Source of the DNA: a bacterium
Lineage (GTDB): Bacteria > Bacteroidota > Bacteroidia > Flavobacteriales_D > Crocinitomicaceae
NCBI GenBank assembly: GCA_024742305.1
Contig: JANSYQ010000009.1
Coordinates: 54,464-118,463, forward strand
Length of the DNA: 64,000 nt
Direction: 5' to 3'
The translations under genes were made by a program, and so were the position numbers. Positions 19,080 to 27,573 of this stretch are shown in pieces. The notes under the pieces are model-generated. The model searched no databases. It was given only the letters and a program-made list of their open reading frames with translations, and was not told where the DNA came from. Every line of letters begins with the position of its first letter. Positions within the stretch are counted from its first letter, which is position 1.

Positions 19080-19931
19080 ATGCACGTAATTCACGAAAGA
19101 AACCAAGAGTATACTGGAGCTGATGGACGCAAAAGTCTTTACGACTTGACTATTCCCGAAAATTGGAATGGGAAAATCGTTCTTTTTGTTCACGGTTACA
19201 TGGGCTTTAAGGATTGGGGATGTTGGCACCTTGCAGGAGATTATTTCGTTCGAAACTCTTTTGGTTTTGTGGCATATAATGTCAGTCACAATGGCGGAAC
19301 AACGGATAATCCTATCGACTTCCCTGATACGGAAGCCTTTTCTCGTAACACCTATTCAAAAGAGCTTGTGGATTTCGATTGCATGGTGGCATTGCTTCGA
19401 AAAAGATATAAGACGGAACAATGGAATGATCGTGGAGTTCAGGATCTTGAGATTTATGCTGTAGGACACTCTCGCGGAGGAGGAATCGTGGCGTTACAAT
19501 CGGGACATCCTCACATTTCAAAATGGGCATCTTGGGCAGGGATTTCTTCCATTGAGAAACGGTTTCCCGAAGGCGAAGCTTTGGAAAGCTGGCGTGAATC
19601 AACTTATCGCTATGTGAAAAATGGACGCACTAAGCAGGACATGCCGCATCACTTTGATCAATATCGAGACTTTGAAGCCAATAGCAAACGATTGAATATT
19701 GAGCACTACTGTCGAAAGAATAACAAACCGTGCTTGATTGTTCACGGTGTTGATGATACTTCCGTACTAATTTCCGAAGGCGAAAACTTGGCAACCTGGA
19801 CAAATACTTCGCTGATTAGAGTTGAGAATGCACAGCATACCTTCAATGCATCTCATCCATGGACGAGTGCCGACATGCCGGAGGCATTGCAAGAAGTATG
19901 TCGTGAAACTTTGCTATTTTTCCAGTCATGA
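19080..19931 (+). CDS. Alpha/beta hydrolase
   Basis: A 283-residue hydrolase. KIVLFVHGYMGFKDWG gives the oxyanion-hole HG segment, YAVGHSRGGGIVAL the nucleophile elbow (Ser in GHSRGG), and CLIVHGVDDTSV with AQHTFNASHPW near the end supplies the acid and histidine. There is no signal peptide, so it is cytoplasmic. The fold and motifs resemble dienelactone-hydrolase or acylaminoacyl-peptidase-like esterases; the substrate is unknown. The ATG at 19080 is chosen because the hydrolase-like sequence starts there. It overlaps the TerB-like gene downstream by four bases. Confidence 0.85.
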   Translation: MHVIHERNQEYTGADGRKSLYDLTIPENWNGKIVLFVHGYMGFKDWGCWHLAGDYFVRNSFGFVAYNVSHNGGTTDNPIDFPDTEAFSRNTYSKELVDFDCMVALLRKRYKTEQWNDRGVQDLEIYAVGHSRGGGIVALQSGHPHISKWASWAGISSIEKRFPEGEALESWRESTYRYVKNGRTKQDMPHHFDQYRDFEANSKRLNIEHYCRKNNKPCLIVHGVDDTSVLISEGENLATWTNTSLIRVENAQHTFNASHPWTSADMPEALQEVCRETLLFFQS

Positions 19932-20332
19932 ACGACTCTTTGAAGGAAAAACTAAGCTTGTTGTCAGAATTGATCAAGCTGGCGAAAGCAGATAAGGAGT
20001 TACGAACTGCTGAATTCGAATTTCTTTATGCTATTGCGAAACAACTGCAAGTTAGTGACGAAGATTTCAAGCGATTATTCGATGAATACATCGAATTTAC
20101 GCCTCCGAAAGACGAGTTGGATCGAATTGTTCAATTCCAGCGATTGGTTTTGATGATGAACGTGGACAAGAGTGTTTCAGATGAAGAAATCTTGCATATC
20201 CGACAGATTGGAATACGAATGGGGTTGGCACCGCGCGCCACAGACGAAGTTCTCACTGCTATGAAGGAACACGAGAACGGAATGTTGCCTCCGGAAAGGC
20301 TGATTTCAATTTTTAAGACATTTCATAATTAG
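19928..20332 (+). CDS. TerB-like fold protein
   Basis: A 134-residue all-helical acidic protein. Repeated patterns such as LIKLAKADKELRTAEFEFL and MNVDKSVSDEEILHIRQIG match the two-fold helical, metal-binding architecture of TerB domains (a D-x-x-x-x-x-E-x-x-x-hydrophobic pattern after each A/VDK). TerB domains occur in many signalling and stress contexts, and here no other ter genes are present. The start overlaps the hydrolase stop (ATGA, 19928-19931), so the pair is translationally coupled. It is probably cytoplasmic. Confidence 0.7.
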   Translation: MNDSLKEKLSLLSELIKLAKADKELRTAEFEFLYAIAKQLQVSDEDFKRLFDEYIEFTPPKDELDRIVQFQRLVLMMNVDKSVSDEEILHIRQIGIRMGLAPRATDEVLTAMKEHENGMLPPERLISIFKTFHN

Positions 20333-20396
20333 AAGTGAGAGGTGAAAAGTCAAAAGTGAAAGGATTCTTCTCACCGTACACTTCTCACTTTTTACT
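20333..20396. repeat. 7-bp tandem array with inverted copy between convergent genes
   Basis: Directly after the TerB-like stop the sequence steps through AAGTGAG, AGGTGAA, AAGTCAA, AAGTGAA, AGGATTC, then the inverted word CTTCTCACTT at 20381-20390, which pairs with AAGTGAGAGG at 20333. It is the same design as at 14754-14851 and again sits between two convergent genes, reaching into the last codon of the metallophosphoesterase. Confidence 0.75.
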
Positions 20397-21624
20397 CCCT
20401 TTCCAACGTAAAAATTGTGATTTCTGGCCAAATTCCGATGCGCCCGGGATAACCAATAAATCCGAATCCGCGATTCACGTAGAGGTATTGATCTTTTTCT
20501 TGATACAATCCCGCCCAACGTTTATAGCGATATTTCACGGGCGACCATTTCACCCAACCCGGAATTTCAATTCCCATCTGACTTCCGTGCGTATGACCGG
20601 AGAGCGTCAGGTTGACATGAACTTCGTGATCGAGTACTTTCAATCCCCAATGATCGGGATCGTGCGACATCAAAATTTTAAAACTGTCGGAAGCAACATT
20701 TTCAATAGCCTTGTCAAAATCACCGTATTTCGGGAAGCCACCTCCTCCCCAGTTTTCAACACCGAGCAGCTGAATCGACTCGCCATTGACTTCTAATTCT
20801 CTTGATTCATTGTTCAGAAGGTCGAAGCCAAGTAACCTATATCGATCCATTACGTCGTTGATGTTCTTCAATCGATCCTCTTCGGATTTCCATTGAACGT
20901 ATTCACCATAATCGTGATTTCCCATAACAGCGTACATTCCAAGCGGCGCTCTGAGCTCCTCCCTGAAAATATCTACATAATCATCAATTTCCGTGGCAAA
21001 ATTGTTGACAAGATCTCCCGTGAGTAAAATCATATCGGGTTTATAGGACATTAGCTCTCTTAGTCCGTCACGAACAGCCTCGGGGTTATCCAAACTTCCT
21101 GAATGAATATCAGACAACTGGGCAATACGCAGTCCATTGAAAGATTCAGGTAGATCATTAAACGTCAACTTTTGCTTCCACACTTTGTAGCTGTATCGAC
21201 CTTTCAGAGTGCCATATAACAAGCCAGTGAAAGGAATTGCCGCAGCAACCAAGCCGATATTCGAAATAAATTTCCGGCGACTTTCAAAAGAAACGGACTC
21301 ATCCGAAATGACGCTTTCAATCGGCCAACGAATCAAACGATAGATATCATTACCCAGCAAGAACACGATGAAAATCAACTTGGAGGCGAGAAAGGTCATG
21401 GTAACTCCCATGAATAAATTCGATGCCACACTTGTTTTTCCGTAATCGGGACGAAATTGATAGTACATTATAAACAACGTCGTCACCTCCCAAACGACCA
21501 TAAAACCGAGAAACAAACGCCAAATCAATCCCCATTGACCGTCACCAAAGTGGTTCCAAGTGGCAAAAACCACATAACTATTCAGTGTTACAATGAGAAC
21601 TGAAAAAAATACTATAAACGCCAT
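20392..21624 (-). CDS. Membrane-anchored calcineurin-like metallophosphoesterase
   Basis: A 410-residue protein. The first ~140 residues hold about four hydrophobic helices plus a fifth segment (FISNIGLVAAAIPFTGLLYG). The catalytic domain follows with all five metallophosphoesterase blocks: AQLSDIHSGS, LLTGDLVNN, VMGNHDYGEY, SHDPDHW and LSGHTHGSQMG. The layout matches the YkuE/YaeI-like family that acts on phosphodiesters or lipid-linked phosphates at the membrane. The exact substrate is unknown. It is convergent with the TerB-like gene. Confidence 0.85.
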   Translation of the reverse strand: MAFIVFFSVLIVTLNSYVVFATWNHFGDGQWGLIWRLFLGFMVVWEVTTLFIMYYQFRPDYGKTSVASNLFMGVTMTFLASKLIFIVFLLGNDIYRLIRWPIESVISDESVSFESRRKFISNIGLVAAAIPFTGLLYGTLKGRYSYKVWKQKLTFNDLPESFNGLRIAQLSDIHSGSLDNPEAVRDGLRELMSYKPDMILLTGDLVNNFATEIDDYVDIFREELRAPLGMYAVMGNHDYGEYVQWKSEEDRLKNINDVMDRYRLLGFDLLNNESRELEVNGESIQLLGVENWGGGGFPKYGDFDKAIENVASDSFKILMSHDPDHWGLKVLDHEVHVNLTLSGHTHGSQMGIEIPGWVKWSPVKYRYKRWAGLYQEKDQYLYVNRGFGFIGYPGRIGIWPEITIFTLERE

Positions 21625-21821
21625 TCGTTGTGTAATTGGTTATACCTCCTCAAAAGTGAAGAAACAGTTCAATACAATCAAGTAATCAAGATTTACAAAC
21701 ATAGTCTTCAAATTCATACCATTGGACGAATGAGAGCTTCTCGAACGCATCAAAAATTGTTAAAAAATCAAATCTTGGTACGATTCCGTAAATCATTGTA
21801 ACTTGTCCTAAAAATTCGTCC

Positions 21822-22712
21822 ATGCGATTTCTGACTTCAGCTTTTGCACTTTTCATACTCACCGCCGGTTTTACGCAGGTAGATTACTTTGCGAATAATC
21901 CGGAATGGAATCAAGCATCTTCATGCACATTGGACGGCTGTGTTGATTACCGCGATTTCGTTTATTATATCAACGGTGACTCAACTATTAATGCACTGAC
22001 GTATAAAAAGTGCTTTAAACGCGGGCAATCGGTCATGACGGACGGCCCAACGGGACCTGCATGTGGTCCGCAAACAACTTATGATGACTTAGCTTACTTA
22101 GTGCGTCAAGACGGTTATCAGGTGCACCTCTGGAACGGAACCAATGATACTTTACTGTATGATTTTGATGTCGCTGTTGGAGACACGTTTCCTGTGGCTT
22201 ACAATGTATGTGATCGTTACATCGTACTTGATAGCGTTGAACAAATCACTTTCGGTGGCCAGCAAAGAAGAAAGCTTTATTTCACGGAAACAACCACGGG
22301 TTCGTTCAGTAACATGATTGAAGGTGTAGGATGGCCCGGAGGATTCTTTGAGCCAGTTTGCGATCAGCCGAACTGCGGATATCAATTCAATTGTTTCAGT
22401 TTGAATGGACAGGTATTGTTGGGGACCAATTGTTTTTTCGAGGCAAGCGTGCTTGAGCAAAAAGGCGAAGAACTGTTGAACATTCGACCGAATCCAATGG
22501 AGGATGAATTTTGTATTGATATACCAAAAGGAAAGATATTGCGCTCGGTACATATTGCGGATCCGGTAGGTGTATTAGTGAAAGTGATGTATCTCAAATA
22601 TACCACCGGCACCTTCTGTTCTGCGGTAGAAAATTTGCCACCCGGAAACTATTTGCTTGGTTTCGAATTCACAGATGGAGAAGAAATTCAAACCAAAGTG
22701 GTAAAAAAATGA
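21822..22712 (+). CDS. Secreted T9SS cargo protein, first of a tandem pair
   Basis: A 296-residue protein with signal peptide 1-19 and a central domain with paired cysteines (CTLDGCVDYRDF, CDQPNCGYQFNCF). The C-terminal ~75 residues (IRPNPMEDEFCIDI ... LPPGNYLLGFEF ... KVVKK) fit the type A T9SS sorting domain: NP-motif strand, G-x-Y strand, basic end. The mature domain, with DFVYYINGDSTI and GFEFTDG, is not of known function. It is clearly paralogous to the next gene along its whole length (NNPEWNQ/NPEWQQ, YYINGDSTIN/YYLNGDTLIN, FKRG) and overlaps it by four bases. Confidence 0.75.
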   Translation: MRFLTSAFALFILTAGFTQVDYFANNPEWNQASSCTLDGCVDYRDFVYYINGDSTINALTYKKCFKRGQSVMTDGPTGPACGPQTTYDDLAYLVRQDGYQVHLWNGTNDTLLYDFDVAVGDTFPVAYNVCDRYIVLDSVEQITFGGQQRRKLYFTETTTGSFSNMIEGVGWPGGFFEPVCDQPNCGYQFNCFSLNGQVLLGTNCFFEASVLEQKGEELLNIRPNPMEDEFCIDIPKGKILRSVHIADPVGVLVKVMYLKYTTGTFCSAVENLPPGNYLLGFEFTDGEEIQTKVVKK

Positions 22713-23593
22713 TTCGACACCTCTACATAATATCAATTTTGATCTCTTTCAGTGCTCAAGCGCAAGTGCCAAATTATTTCTCCGACAACCCCGAATGGCA
22801 ACAAAGCAAAATTTGCTATGATGGCCAAGGCAATTCGCAAGAATGGGATTGGGTGTATTATTTGAATGGAGACACACTCATCAATGGAACGCTGTGGCAC
22901 AAAGTCTTTAAAAGAGGAACTACGACCATTTACAATGGTGGAGTTGGAGGGTATAGTTACAACGGTCAAATTGGCTTGATTCGACAGGACAGCATGAAAG
23001 TATACTCGATGGAGCAAAATGGTGAGGAATTATTGTACGACTTTGACATTGCGATAGGACAGAGCACTCCTCAAACCTATTACCACTCGTCGGCTACCAC
23101 TGTAGTTGACAGTATTGAGATGATTCAAATCAATGGTACAATGCGCCGTAAGATGTACATCTCTGACTCGGTAAACGCTCTTGTTGGCACGTACATTCTC
23201 GAAGGTATGGGATCAGACATTGGACTTTTTGAGCCGTTTACGATTGAACTCAATTGCGGGCATTACTTTCAGTGCTATCAGTTGAACGGCGTTGTGGAAG
23301 TTGGTTCGAATTGCAATTTTGACCTTGACGTGAACGAACTGATCGAAAAAGAGCAAATCCAATTATCTCCTAACCCTGTACAAAGCTCACTGGAACTTAC
23401 AACACCTGATTCTCATCCAGTCAAGAGCGTTTTCCTTGTTCATTCCAACGGACAAAAAGGGAAACTTCCTGGGATTAAGGTCTCAGCGACTTCATCCATT
23501 TTTAACATCGCCAATCAATCAGCAGGAATTTACTTCATAGAAATCCACCTTGAAAATGGACAAATTTTGAGAGAAAAGCTGGTTAAGATGTAG
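22709..23593 (+). CDS. Secreted T9SS cargo protein, second of a tandem pair
   Basis: A 294-residue paralogue of the preceding gene. It shares the N-terminal NPEWQQSK ... VYYLNGDTLING ... KVFKRG pattern, a central EGMGSDIGLFEPF block (EGVGWPGGFFEPV in the partner) and a C-terminal sorting domain (LSPNPVQSSLEL ... SAGIYFIEIHLENG ... LVKM). It has a signal peptide at 1-18. It lacks some cysteines of the partner's first part. It is coupled to the upstream copy by an ATGA overlap, so the pair is made in step. Its function is unknown; it is probably surface-attached or released after T9SS export. Confidence 0.75.
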   Translation: MIRHLYIISILISFSAQAQVPNYFSDNPEWQQSKICYDGQGNSQEWDWVYYLNGDTLINGTLWHKVFKRGTTTIYNGGVGGYSYNGQIGLIRQDSMKVYSMEQNGEELLYDFDIAIGQSTPQTYYHSSATTVVDSIEMIQINGTMRRKMYISDSVNALVGTYILEGMGSDIGLFEPFTIELNCGHYFQCYQLNGVVEVGSNCNFDLDVNELIEKEQIQLSPNPVQSSLELTTPDSHPVKSVFLVHSNGQKGKLPGIKVSATSSIFNIANQSAGIYFIEIHLENGQILREKLVKM

Positions 23594-23666
23594 TCGGAAC
23601 GCCTCGAAAAACAGGATGTTTAGCACAATTTTTCACTTCCTTGATGTAATGATAACAGAAGATGGT

Positions 23667-23696
23667 TTTGATCGTTTCATTTTTTCCCTACTTTCG
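23667..23696 (+). promoter_or_regulatory. Promoter of Bacteroidota type for the RimK pair
   Basis: TTTG at 23667-23670, an 18-bp spacer and TACTTTCG at 23689-23696 match the -33 TTTG / -7 TAnnTTTG consensus in all but one fixed base. It ends 17 bp before the ATG of the aspartic-protease-like gene. Confidence 0.6.
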
Positions 23697-23713
23697 CTCC
23701 CCGATTTGTAAAA

Positions 23714-24139
23714 ATGGAGCAACAAGAATATACGGTCATTGGTAGACGCGAATGGGTGAATTTCACTGATTTGAATCTATCTAAAATTGAAGCAAAGATT
23801 GACACAGGAGCTTATACTTCAAGTATCCACTGTCATCATATTGCGGTAGATGGCGATCGTGTTACCTGTATTTTTTTGGACCCAAGTCATTCGCAGTACA
23901 CGGGAGAAGAGTTGACTTTTGAAATTTTTAAATCGGTCAAGGTTCGCAGCTCCAATGGGCAGGAAGAATTTCGATACATGATTCGAACACAAATTGAAAT
24001 TTTGGGAACGCACTACCCTATCCGCTTGACGCTTACGGATCGAAGCAATATGAATTATCCTATTTTAATTGGTCGACGCTTTTTGAGGAATAAGTTTCTT
24101 GTTGACGTTAACCGAATTCATCAAAGCACTGAATTATGA
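23714..24139 (+). CDS. RimB-like retropepsin-fold putative protease (PF05618-type)
   Basis: A 141-residue protein. [10 protein letters not shown] at the start, [14 protein letters not shown] (the DTGA motif, one half of an aspartic-protease-type site) and [17 protein letters not shown] at the end are the hallmarks of the family named ATP-dependent zinc protease or RimB. The family is often next to rimK and in pseudomonads is linked to trimming of RimK-added glutamate tails on ribosomal protein S6. It overlaps the RimK-like gene by four bases (ATGA), which supports joint function. It is cytoplasmic. Confidence 0.8.
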   Translation: MEQQEYTVIGRREWVNFTDLNLSKIEAKIDTGAYTSSIHCHHIAVDGDRVTCIFLDPSHSQYTGEELTFEIFKSVKVRSSNGQEEFRYMIRTQIEILGTHYPIRLTLTDRSNMNYPILIGRRFLRNKFLVDVNRIHQSTEL

Positions 24140-25014
24140 AAATTGTCATTTTATCGCGTAACCCAGAATTGTACTCAACGGCTCGAATTAAAGAGGCTGG
24201 AGAACAACGCGGACACGAAATGCTCATCGTTGATCATACGAAATGTGATATCTACATCGAAAAGAAAAAACCGATGGTGTTTTACCGTGGAAAGCCATTG
24301 AATGATGTGGATGCTGTTATTCCTCGTATTGGTGCTTCGGTAACTTTTTATGGTGCTGCCGTGGTTCGTCAATTCGAAATGATGAAGGTCTTTACCTCAT
24401 TGGAGTCTCAAGCACTGACGAGATCTCGTGACAAACTGCGTTCACTACAAATCTTATCAAGAGCAGGGTTGAACTTGCCAAAAACGGCTTTTACCAACTT
24501 CTCCAAGAACTCTTCTAAAATTTTGGATCAAGTAGGTCCTGACCCGTACGTAATTAAATTGTTGGAAGGAACTCAAGGTGTTGGTGTTGTTCTCGCGGAA
24601 AACCGCAGTGCGGCCGAGTCGGTTTTGGAGGCATTCCAAGGATTGAAAGCACGTGTTATCGTTCAAGAGTTTATCGAAGAAGCGAAAGGCGCAGATATAC
24701 GAGCATTTGTAGTAGGCGGACAAGTGGTTGGTGCCATGAAACGTCAGGCAAAAGAAGGCGAGTTCCGATCTAACTTGCACCGCGGAGGTACAGCCGAGTT
24801 AATTCAACTGACCGAAGACGAAGAAAAGGCAGCTTTGAAAGCCGCGCGTGTTCTAAAACTAGGTATTGCTGGTGTTGACATGCTTCAATCGAAATCTGGC
24901 CCCATGATTATGGAGGTAAATTCTTCTCCGGGATTGGAAGGAATTGAAGCGGCAACAGGAAAAGATATTGCTCGTGCGATTATTCGCTATGTTGAGGATT
25001 ATGTAGATGAGTGA
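24136..25014 (+). CDS. rimK: RimK-like ATP-grasp alpha-L-glutamate ligase
   Basis: A 292-residue ATP-grasp ligase. The N-terminal part ([37 protein letters not shown]) is RimK-type. The ATP-grasp core shows [40 protein letters not shown] and [23 protein letters not shown], with the metal-binding E and N. RimK adds glutamate to the C-terminus of ribosomal protein S6 in Escherichia coli. The target here is inferred from family only. Its length is normal, and its partner is the RimB-like gene directly upstream. Confidence 0.88.
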   Translation: MKIVILSRNPELYSTARIKEAGEQRGHEMLIVDHTKCDIYIEKKKPMVFYRGKPLNDVDAVIPRIGASVTFYGAAVVRQFEMMKVFTSLESQALTRSRDKLRSLQILSRAGLNLPKTAFTNFSKNSSKILDQVGPDPYVIKLLEGTQGVGVVLAENRSAAESVLEAFQGLKARVIVQEFIEEAKGADIRAFVVGGQVVGAMKRQAKEGEFRSNLHRGGTAELIQLTEDEEKAALKAARVLKLGIAGVDMLQSKSGPMIMEVNSSPGLEGIEAATGKDIARAIIRYVEDYVDE

Positions 25015-25044
25015 AGGGATTGATTAATAAGCACATCGAGCATT

Positions 25045-25116
25045 GCTTCGCTGAAGCTTCTCCTTCATAGCTAGCATTGCGGCGAAGGAGCTTCGTGAAG
25101 GCAAGCTTGTCGAGAT
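25045..25116. repeat. Imperfect inverted repeat between convergent genes
   Basis: GCTTCGCTGAAGCTTCTCCTTC (25045-25066) pairs imperfectly with the right arm at 25084-25106, followed by CTTGTCGAGATG. The word CGACAAGCT on the complementary strand also occurs in the inverted repeat at 29911-29980, so the two may belong to one repeat family. It could form a long hairpin between rimK and the convergent DCC gene. Confidence 0.55.
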
Positions 25117-25144
25117 GTACGGGATTTGCTCAACTATACGGGGT

Positions 25145-25546
25145 TCAACCCAAAAACAATTTTCGTTCCTCGGGACTGGGCATAACACAATACCCCTTTG
25201 AGATTCTTCGTCGACGTTTAGCAATTTGATCATAAATCCAATCGCGGAAAGCAACGGGAAATATCCTGAATATATGTAGCCATTGCATATACCAAGGAAA
25301 AAATGCTACCACTTTGAATGCCGCGCGAGATTTTTCATACAACTCCCCATTCTGATAGAAATAAAAGGTACTCAGATCTGCTTCCGGCCAACCGTTTCGT
25401 AAGAATATCTGCTTGGTTATTTCCGACTGCAAACTAGCGTAATGAATTGACTTGGTTTTGTCGTGCTTTAATACGTAGTTCACCGAGCGATTACAAAAGC
25501 CGCAATCGCCGTCATAAAAAACAATATTTTCAGGAACATCTACCAT
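25145..25546 (-). CDS. DCC1-like thiol-disulfide oxidoreductase family protein (DUF393)
   Basis: A 133-residue protein with IVFYDGDCGFCNRSV near the N-terminus, the DxxCxxC signature of the DCC family, which has a thioredoxin-like fold. Further family features are HYASLQSE, GELYEKSRAAFKV and the C-terminal RYRISK-like segment (here RRRRISKGYCVMP). Its role is probably a thiol redox function; no specific substrate is known. The ATG at 25544-25546 is chosen because it lies 11 residues before the motif; a longer frame would overlap the divergent gene's promoter. Confidence 0.8.
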   Translation of the reverse strand: MVDVPENIVFYDGDCGFCNRSVNYVLKHDKTKSIHYASLQSEITKQIFLRNGWPEADLSTFYFYQNGELYEKSRAAFKVVAFFPWYMQWLHIFRIFPVAFRDWIYDQIAKRRRRISKGYCVMPSPEERKLFLG

Positions 25547-25650
25547 GTCGATTTTATCAAGACGCTTCTTGTAAAGGTACCAAAATTGCCCTACTCCTCC
25601 TCCTTCAAATCGCCTCGGAACACTATATTTGTATCTCAAAAAATCAGTAT

Positions 25651-26541
25651 ATGAAAAACGTAGCAGTTATTGGAGCAGGAACAATGGGGAACGGAATCGC
25701 CCATACATTTGCTCAGTTCGGGTATAATGTCGCATTGATTGATATCGCTCAAGCTTCTTTGGACAAAGGAATGGCGACAATCACGAAAAATTTGGACCGC
25801 ATGGTTGCCAAAGAGAAAATCAGTGAAGACGACAAAAACAACACCCTCAATAACATCACTACGTATACTTCTATGGAAGAAGGCGTTAAAGGTGTAGAGT
25901 TGGTTGTAGAAGCAGCCACTGAAAACGTGGATCTCAAATTGAAGATTTTCCGCGACTTGGACGCTATGACGGACGCCAACACTATTTTGGCAACGAACAC
26001 TTCTTCCATCTCAATTACGAAAATTGCGGCAGAAACTTCTCGCCCAGACAAAGTAATCGGGATGCACTTTATGAACCCAGTGCCGATTATGAAATTGGTT
26101 GAAATTATCCGCGGGTACAGCACATCAGACGAAGTAACTGCATTGATCATGGAGACATCCAAGAAGTTGAGCAAAGTTCCAGTTGAGGTAAACGATTACC
26201 CAGGATTCGTTGCGAACCGAATTCTAATGCCAATGATCAACGAAGCAATCATCACCCTTCACGAAGGCGTTGCGGGCGTTGAAGAGATTGACACCGTAAT
26301 GAAATTGGGAATGGCCCATCCAATGGGACCGCTTCAATTGGCAGACTTCATCGGACTCGACGTTTGTTTGGCAATTTTGGAGGTGTTGCACGACGGATTC
26401 GGAAACCCAAAATATGCACCATGTCCACTTTTGTTAAATATGGTAACGGCTGGGAAAAAAGGCGTTAAAAGTGGTGAAGGATTCTATTCATGGGGTCACG
26501 GAACAAAAGATTTGATTGTTGCTGATAACTTCAAAAAGTAA
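25651..26541 (+). CDS. hbd: 3-hydroxybutyryl-CoA dehydrogenase
   Basis: A 296-residue NAD-dependent dehydrogenase of short-chain 3-hydroxyacyl-CoA. The N-terminal Rossmann motif VAVIGAGTMGNGIAHTFAQ, the catalytic-type segments TNTSSISIT and HFMNPVPIMKLVEII, and the C-terminal domain with PGFVANRILMPMINEA and GPLQLADFIGLD are all present. Length is normal for the single-domain bacterial enzyme. The ATG at 25651 starts the Rossmann strand; the frame is open further upstream but runs into the divergent DCC gene. TATATTTG at 25624-25631 fits a -7 box, without a clear -33. A strong hairpin terminator follows. Confidence 0.92.
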   Translation: MKNVAVIGAGTMGNGIAHTFAQFGYNVALIDIAQASLDKGMATITKNLDRMVAKEKISEDDKNNTLNNITTYTSMEEGVKGVELVVEAATENVDLKLKIFRDLDAMTDANTILATNTSSISITKIAAETSRPDKVIGMHFMNPVPIMKLVEIIRGYSTSDEVTALIMETSKKLSKVPVEVNDYPGFVANRILMPMINEAIITLHEGVAGVEEIDTVMKLGMAHPMGPLQLADFIGLDVCLAILEVLHDGFGNPKYAPCPLLLNMVTAGKKGVKSGEGFYSWGHGTKDLIVADNFKK

Positions 26542-26562
26542 GCACGAAAAAATACTTCTGAG

Positions 26563-26595
26563 AAGTGCCTTGGGTTTCCTGAGGCACTTTTTTTT
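26563..26595 (+). terminator. Rho-independent terminator after hbd
   Basis: AAGTGCCT (26563-26570) and AGGCACTT (26582-26589) form an 8-bp stem with an 11-nt loop, continuing into a run of eight T. It lies 21 bp after the stop codon and just before the next gene. Confidence 0.85.
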
Positions 26596-26607
26596 ACATT
26601 TATATAC

Positions 26608-27519
26608 ATGAAACAACTCATATCGTTCCTTCTATTTTTTAGTTGGATGCAATTGGCTTCCGCACAAACTGGCGGTCTAAACACAGACATTAACTTCGTT
26701 AGAGATGTACAATGCGCCACGTACAATTTGAAACTGGAAAACCAGGATTCTACTCTGTATTTCAAGAGCATACGCGTTGGAGATACTTTGGATGAAATTC
26801 CCATTGGATTGTATTCAGCTACCTTCTATTCGTGCGATTCTGCCTTTCACTACGGTCAGAAAATTGAAATAATTGAGGACGAGATTCGCCATGTATTTTT
26901 TAGAAACAATGCGTCGGTAGGAGAAACGGATATGAACCCTTATAAATACGACGACGAATACTATTACGATTATTACGACTCACTTTATGCTCCCGTGTAT
27001 TTCGGTATCTTTTGGCAGTTTGGAAGAGGAATTGATTTCGACGCAGCTCACCCTGAACTATTGAACAATTACTCCTTTGATTACATTTTCGGTCACGATT
27101 GGCTGTTGACAAAACCCGTTGCTTTAGGTTACGAATTCGGATTTGGATTCACTCAGGCGAACTACATCAGCGAAGATTTAGCCGACCCGACTATTTCTCA
27201 CGAAATTCAGCGCTTTACCACCTTTGATATCAACCTTGGCTTGGTGACTTCCATTTATGTGAAGGAAAGTCGATTGCTGTCACTCGGAGCGCGGTACCGA
27301 CTCCCGTATTTTGCAAGGTATGCAAGAATCAATGGAAACGACAAGTTGAGCACTAGAGGATTGCATAAGTATAATGATTTTTCAGTTTTTGCTCAATTGG
27401 GATATGATTGGGGCTTTGTCTTTGCCGAATACCGTTTCGATCAAATTCTTCGGGAGCCTCTAGGCGGTTTGCCGGAATTGTCCATCGGGGTGCGCTTTGG
27501 ATTTCGGGAGGAGTATTAA
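26608..27519 (+). CDS. Secreted or outer-membrane protein of unknown function, 303 residues
   Basis: The signal peptide 1-19 ends in ASAQ. The N-terminal ~95 residues look like a small beta domain (YNLKLENQDSTLYFKSIRVG, LPIGLYSATFY). A very tyrosine- and aspartate-rich stretch, YDDEYYYDYYDSLY, follows near residues 114-128. The second half (about 130-303) has alternating aromatic strands (YEFGFGFTQANY, LSLGARYRLPYF, DWGFVFAEYRF, LSIGVRFGF) typical of an outer-membrane beta-barrel of about eight strands, ending with F-R-E-E-Y. No family name can be given. It starts 13 bp after the hbd terminator, so it is probably an independent unit. Confidence 0.65.
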   Translation: MKQLISFLLFFSWMQLASAQTGGLNTDINFVRDVQCATYNLKLENQDSTLYFKSIRVGDTLDEIPIGLYSATFYSCDSAFHYGQKIEIIEDEIRHVFFRNNASVGETDMNPYKYDDEYYYDYYDSLYAPVYFGIFWQFGRGIDFDAAHPELLNNYSFDYIFGHDWLLTKPVALGYEFGFGFTQANYISEDLADPTISHEIQRFTTFDINLGLVTSIYVKESRLLSLGARYRLPYFARYARINGNDKLSTRGLHKYNDFSVFAQLGYDWGFVFAEYRFDQILREPLGGLPELSIGVRFGFREEY

Positions 27520-27573
27520 ACACCATACTCTTTAATTAGTTTCCGAAATAGGAGGAAAAACATTGATGTGAGA

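Noticed and set aside
18936..19289. Longer start for the small lipoprotein gene (up to 245 residues)
   Set aside because: It would cross the divergent hydrolase start; the lipobox signal begins at 18935.
19928..20332. Tellurite resistance locus
   Set aside because: Only a TerB-like fold is present, without terC, terD or terZ; the label would overstate.
25447..25650. Longer start for hbd and for the divergent DCC gene
   Set aside because: Both frames extend into the opposite gene; normal protein lengths are reached at 25651 and 25546.
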